Source of the DNA: Rhodococcus opacus B4 | GTDB lineage: Bacteria > Actinomycetota > Actinomycetes > Mycobacteriales > Mycobacteriaceae | Length of the DNA stretch: 64,000 bases | Assembly: GCF_000010805.1 (NCBI RefSeq) | Contig: NC_012522.1 | Span: forward strand, 7,130,001-7,194,000 | Direction: 5' to 3' | Shown: positions 62,011 through 64,000 of the stretch, piece after piece | Position numbering within the stretch: position 1 is the stretch's first letter | Layout of the letters: every line of letters begins with the position of its first letter | Program-made: the position numbers and the translations under genes | The notes under the pieces: model-generated | Database searches by the model: none | Told to the model about the DNA's origin: nothing | Seen by the model: only the letters and a program-made list of their open reading frames with translations

Positions 62011-62872
62011 ACTACCCGAAGTCGAGGTAGTCCGGCGCGGACTCGAACGCCACATCGTGGGGGCGTCGATCGATTCCGTGGACATTCTTCATCCGCGGGC
62101 GATCCGGCGTCACCTGCCCGGTGCCGCCGACCTCGCCGGACAGCTCACCGGTGAACGTATCGCGGGCGCCGACCGCCGCGGCAAGTATCTGTGGCTGGTC
62201 CTCGAACCCAGCACGGTGGCACTCGTGGTCCACCTCGGTATGAGTGGTCAAATGCTCGTGCAGCCACCGGAACTGCCCACCGAGAAGCATCTGCGCATCC
62301 GGGCTCGGCTCGACTCCGGTCTCGACCTCCGGTTCGTGGATCAGCGGACGTTCGGGGGCTGGGCGCTCGCGCCCCTCGTCGAGGTCGACGGCTCGCTCGT
62401 GCCGGACTCGGTGGCGCACATCGCCCGCGACCCACTGGATTCGCGTTTCGATCTCGCGGCCACCGTGAAGGTGGTGCGCGGCAAGCACTCCGAGATCAAA
62501 CGTGTGTTGCTGGATCAGACCGTGGTGTCCGGCATCGGCAACATCTACGCGGACGAGGCATTGTGGCGCGCGCAGATCCACGGAAATCGGCTCACCGACA
62601 GGCTGACCGGTCCCCGGATCGGAGCCGTACTCACGGCCGCCCAGCAGGTCATGCGTGAGGCACTGTCCCAGGGCGGCACGTCCTTCGACGCGTTGTACGT
62701 GAACGTCAACGGCGAGTCGGGTTACTTCGACCGCTCCCTGTCCGCCTACGGTCAGGAGGATCGCCCGTGCCCGCGCTGCGGCACCGCGATCCGGCGGGAG
62801 AAATTCATGAATCGCTCGTCGTTCAGCTGCCCGAAGTGCCAGCGGGCGCCACGGAGAAGCCCGGCGAGATGA
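62003..62872 (+). CDS. mutM: Formamidopyrimidine-DNA glycosylase
   Basis: Excises 8-oxoguanine and FaPy lesions. 289 residues. PELPEVEVVRRGLE with the catalytic N-terminal Pro and Glu, the conserved Lys in RRGKYLWL, H2TH helix-turn (GIGNIYADEALWRAQIH) and a C-terminal zinc finger CPRCGTAIRREKFMNRSSFSCPKC. GTG overlaps rnc. With mutT1 and ung this gives three base-damage defences in the window. The 3' end overlaps the convergent PPOX gene by 50 bases. Confidence 0.96.
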   Translation: MPELPEVEVVRRGLERHIVGASIDSVDILHPRAIRRHLPGAADLAGQLTGERIAGADRRGKYLWLVLEPSTVALVVHLGMSGQMLVQPPELPTEKHLRIRARLDSGLDLRFVDQRTFGGWALAPLVEVDGSLVPDSVAHIARDPLDSRFDLAATVKVVRGKHSEIKRVLLDQTVVSGIGNIYADEALWRAQIHGNRLTDRLTGPRIGAVLTAAQQVMREALSQGGTSFDALYVNVNGESGYFDRSLSAYGQEDRPCPRCGTAIRREKFMNRSSFSCPKCQRAPRRSPAR

Positions 62873-63527
62873 CCTGGGTGAGTTCGGCGGGAGCGGACTC
62901 CCGGCCGGTCCGGCCGCCGGCGTCGTGGCGCGGCGTCGCCTTGGCGTCGAAGTAGTCGCCGCCCTTGCGTTTCACGTCGTCGGTTCCCCATTCGCGGTGG
63001 CGGGGAACCGGTGCCATCCGCGGAATGTGCTTGCGGCAGTGAATGTATGCCTCCTCCACGTCCACCACCACCCAGCGTTCCGGGACCCGCCCGCCGGAAT
63101 GGTCCGCCGGCAGATCCGCGACCTCGGCGCGGAGGACCTCGTCGTCGACGATCCGGGCCGACCCGTTCACGTGCAGCCCGATGAGGTCCTGCACGAAGTC
63201 CACGAGAATGATTCCGACGTGCGGGTTTTCCAGGATGTTGCCGAGGCTCGCCATGACGCCGTTGCCGCGGTACTCCGGGTACGCCAGGGTTCTCGGGTCG
63301 ATGACGTGCATGAATCCCGGTGTGCCTGCGCGCAGACTGTTGTCGCACTCGCCCGACGCGTCGGCGGTGGCGATGAACGCGATCTCCTGGCGTCCGACGA
63401 ACTCGATCATCGTCGGATTGAGATGGTCCAGCATCTGATCCGAGTAGAACTTGGCGGCACGATCCTCGGTGCCGAACTCGGATTGAAGTCGGCGTTCTCC
63501 CGCACTCCCGATCTGCCCCATCTGCAT
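62823..63527 (-). CDS. PPOX-family flavin-nucleotide-binding protein
   Basis: 234 residues. A split-barrel PPOX fold (FVGRQEIAFIATADASGECDNSLRAGTPGFMHVID...YPEYRGNGVMASLGNILENPHVGIILVDF) in the subfamily that has an N-terminal extension (about 1-40) with KFYSDQMLDHLNPTM. The C-terminal 40 residues are variable and are encoded opposite the mutM end. Substrate unknown. A second ATG at residue 3 is possible. Confidence 0.83.
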   Translation of the reverse strand: MQMGQIGSAGERRLQSEFGTEDRAAKFYSDQMLDHLNPTMIEFVGRQEIAFIATADASGECDNSLRAGTPGFMHVIDPRTLAYPEYRGNGVMASLGNILENPHVGIILVDFVQDLIGLHVNGSARIVDDEVLRAEVADLPADHSGGRVPERWVVVDVEEAYIHCRKHIPRMAPVPRHREWGTDDVKRKGGDYFDAKATPRHDAGGRTGRESAPAELTQVISPGFSVAPAGTSGS

Positions 63528-63674
63528 TCCCCGCTACGTCTCGGCGTCGTTGGTCGGTTCACCCTACGGCCCGCCGCTTCCCACTGCTGAGAATCGGCGT
63601 TCACAAATTGGTGGAAACCGGTGCCGCCCACCCGCCTACCTGGCGTTGCGCAGGTCGGTGGCAGGATTGTGCGC

Positions 63675-64000
63675 ATGGCAGAACAGACTTCCGACACGAC
63701 GGCGCCCACCTCACTGTGGGTCGAGCGAACGGGCACCCGGCGGTACACCGGCCGCAGCTCCCGCGGCGCCGAGGTCCTGATCGGCTCCGAGGGCGTGGAG
63801 GGCGTGTTCACTCCGGGGGAGCTCCTGAAGATCGCCCTTGCCGCGTGTAGCGGAATGAGCTCGGACTTCCCGCTGTCACGCCGCCTGGGCGACAACTACG
63901 AGGCCACCATCCGGGTGTCCGGCGCCGCCGACCGGGACAACGAGGTGTACCCGCAGCTCGACGAGGTGCTCGAGCTCGATCTCAGCGAACTCGACGCCGA
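63675..64000 (+). CDS. OsmC-family protein, 5' part
   Basis: 108 codons visible before the window ends; frame is open. MAEQTSDTTAPTSLWVERTGTRRYTGRSSRGAEVLIG then FTPGELLKIALAACSGMSSDFPL, where AACSG carries the first peroxidatic cysteine of OsmC/Ohr proteins. Members reduce organic hydroperoxides or act in sulfur/osmotic stress. Rv2923c holds the same place in M. tuberculosis. ATG 63675 is the first sensible start; a GATTGT box lies just upstream. Confidence 0.8.
   Translation, partial: MAEQTSDTTAPTSLWVERTGTRRYTGRSSRGAEVLIGSEGVEGVFTPGELLKIALAACSGMSSDFPLSRRLGDNYEATIRVSGAADRDNEVYPQLDEVLELDLSELDA

Overview
The window is about 64 kb of high-GC actinobacterial chromosome. Gene content, gene order, frequent GTG starts and the absence of GlnRS logic (GatCAB is used instead) point to Mycobacteriales, most likely Rhodococcus of the jostii/opacus type. 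This is a judgement from recalled protein sequences and from order shared with Mycobacterium tuberculosis (roughly the Rv3027c-Rv2923c stretch); no database search was run. I see no insertion sequence, prophage, CRISPR array or rRNA. This is core housekeeping chromosome with a few local insertions and remnants.

Layout. 1-7.1 kb: tail of a GNAT-type gene, a PlsC-family acyltransferase, then cysteine desulfurase, mnmA, a short MetE-like methyltransferase, ligA and a GNAT gene; sulfur for tRNA 2-thiolation comes from this set. 7.1-18.1 kb: an ACT-domain gene, then gatC-gatA and, further on, pfkA-gatB. The gat genes are interrupted by a secreted phospholipase A2/membrane alpha-beta hydrolase pair and a divergent NarL-type two-component system. 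lppZ is convergent to gatB. 18.1-23.4 kb: DoxX-type membrane protein, APC amino-acid permease, ilvD and a Cfp6-like PH-domain protein. 23.4-31.3 kb: ilvB-ilvN-ilvC behind a leader peptide and attenuator, serA, leuB and an MFS transporter. 31.4-34.3 kb: FAH-family hydrolase, gltX, tRNA-Gln(CTG), tRNA-Glu(CTC) and a 55-residue DUF5302-like gene. 34.4-38.7 kb: PPOX-type flavoprotein, IclR regulator divergent from leuC-leuD, and hupB. 38.8-42.8 kb, minus strand: mutT1, ppk, fbiD. 42.9-50.6 kb: gpsA, a cystathionine lyase-like gene, ddlA, DUF3515, a stand-alone Lrp/AsnC ligand domain, thiL, gamma-carbonic anhydrase-like protein, ung, an enoyl-CoA hydratase and rpmB. 50.9-64 kb: DhaL/FakA-like protein, recG, pyc, rsmD, coaD, DivIVA-like coiled coil, yceD/DUF177, rpmF, rnc, mutM, a second PPOX protein and the start of an OsmC-family gene.

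The genes form several functional units. Branched-chain amino-acid synthesis is nearly complete (ilvD, ilvBNC, leuB, leuCD, with a candidate regulator). The indirect Gln-tRNA route is all present (gltX, tRNA-Gln, gatC, gatA, gatB). There is also DNA repair (ligA, ung, recG, mutM, mutT1) and ribosome/rRNA maturation (rpmB, rpmF, rsmD, rnc).

Most notable observations: thiL seems to lack any standard start codon and has a strong Shine-Dalgarno placed before an ATC; the ilvB leader combines a leaderless BCAA-rich peptide with a textbook terminator; a related 15-bp operator-like motif occurs at the leuC/iclR, ilvB and MFS promoters; many genes have a TAnnnT box exactly 6-7 nt before the start codon, implying leaderless mRNAs; and an antibiotic-monooxygenase-like gene fragment lies next to gatC. 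Nothing in the window looks like a wholly new multi-gene system.
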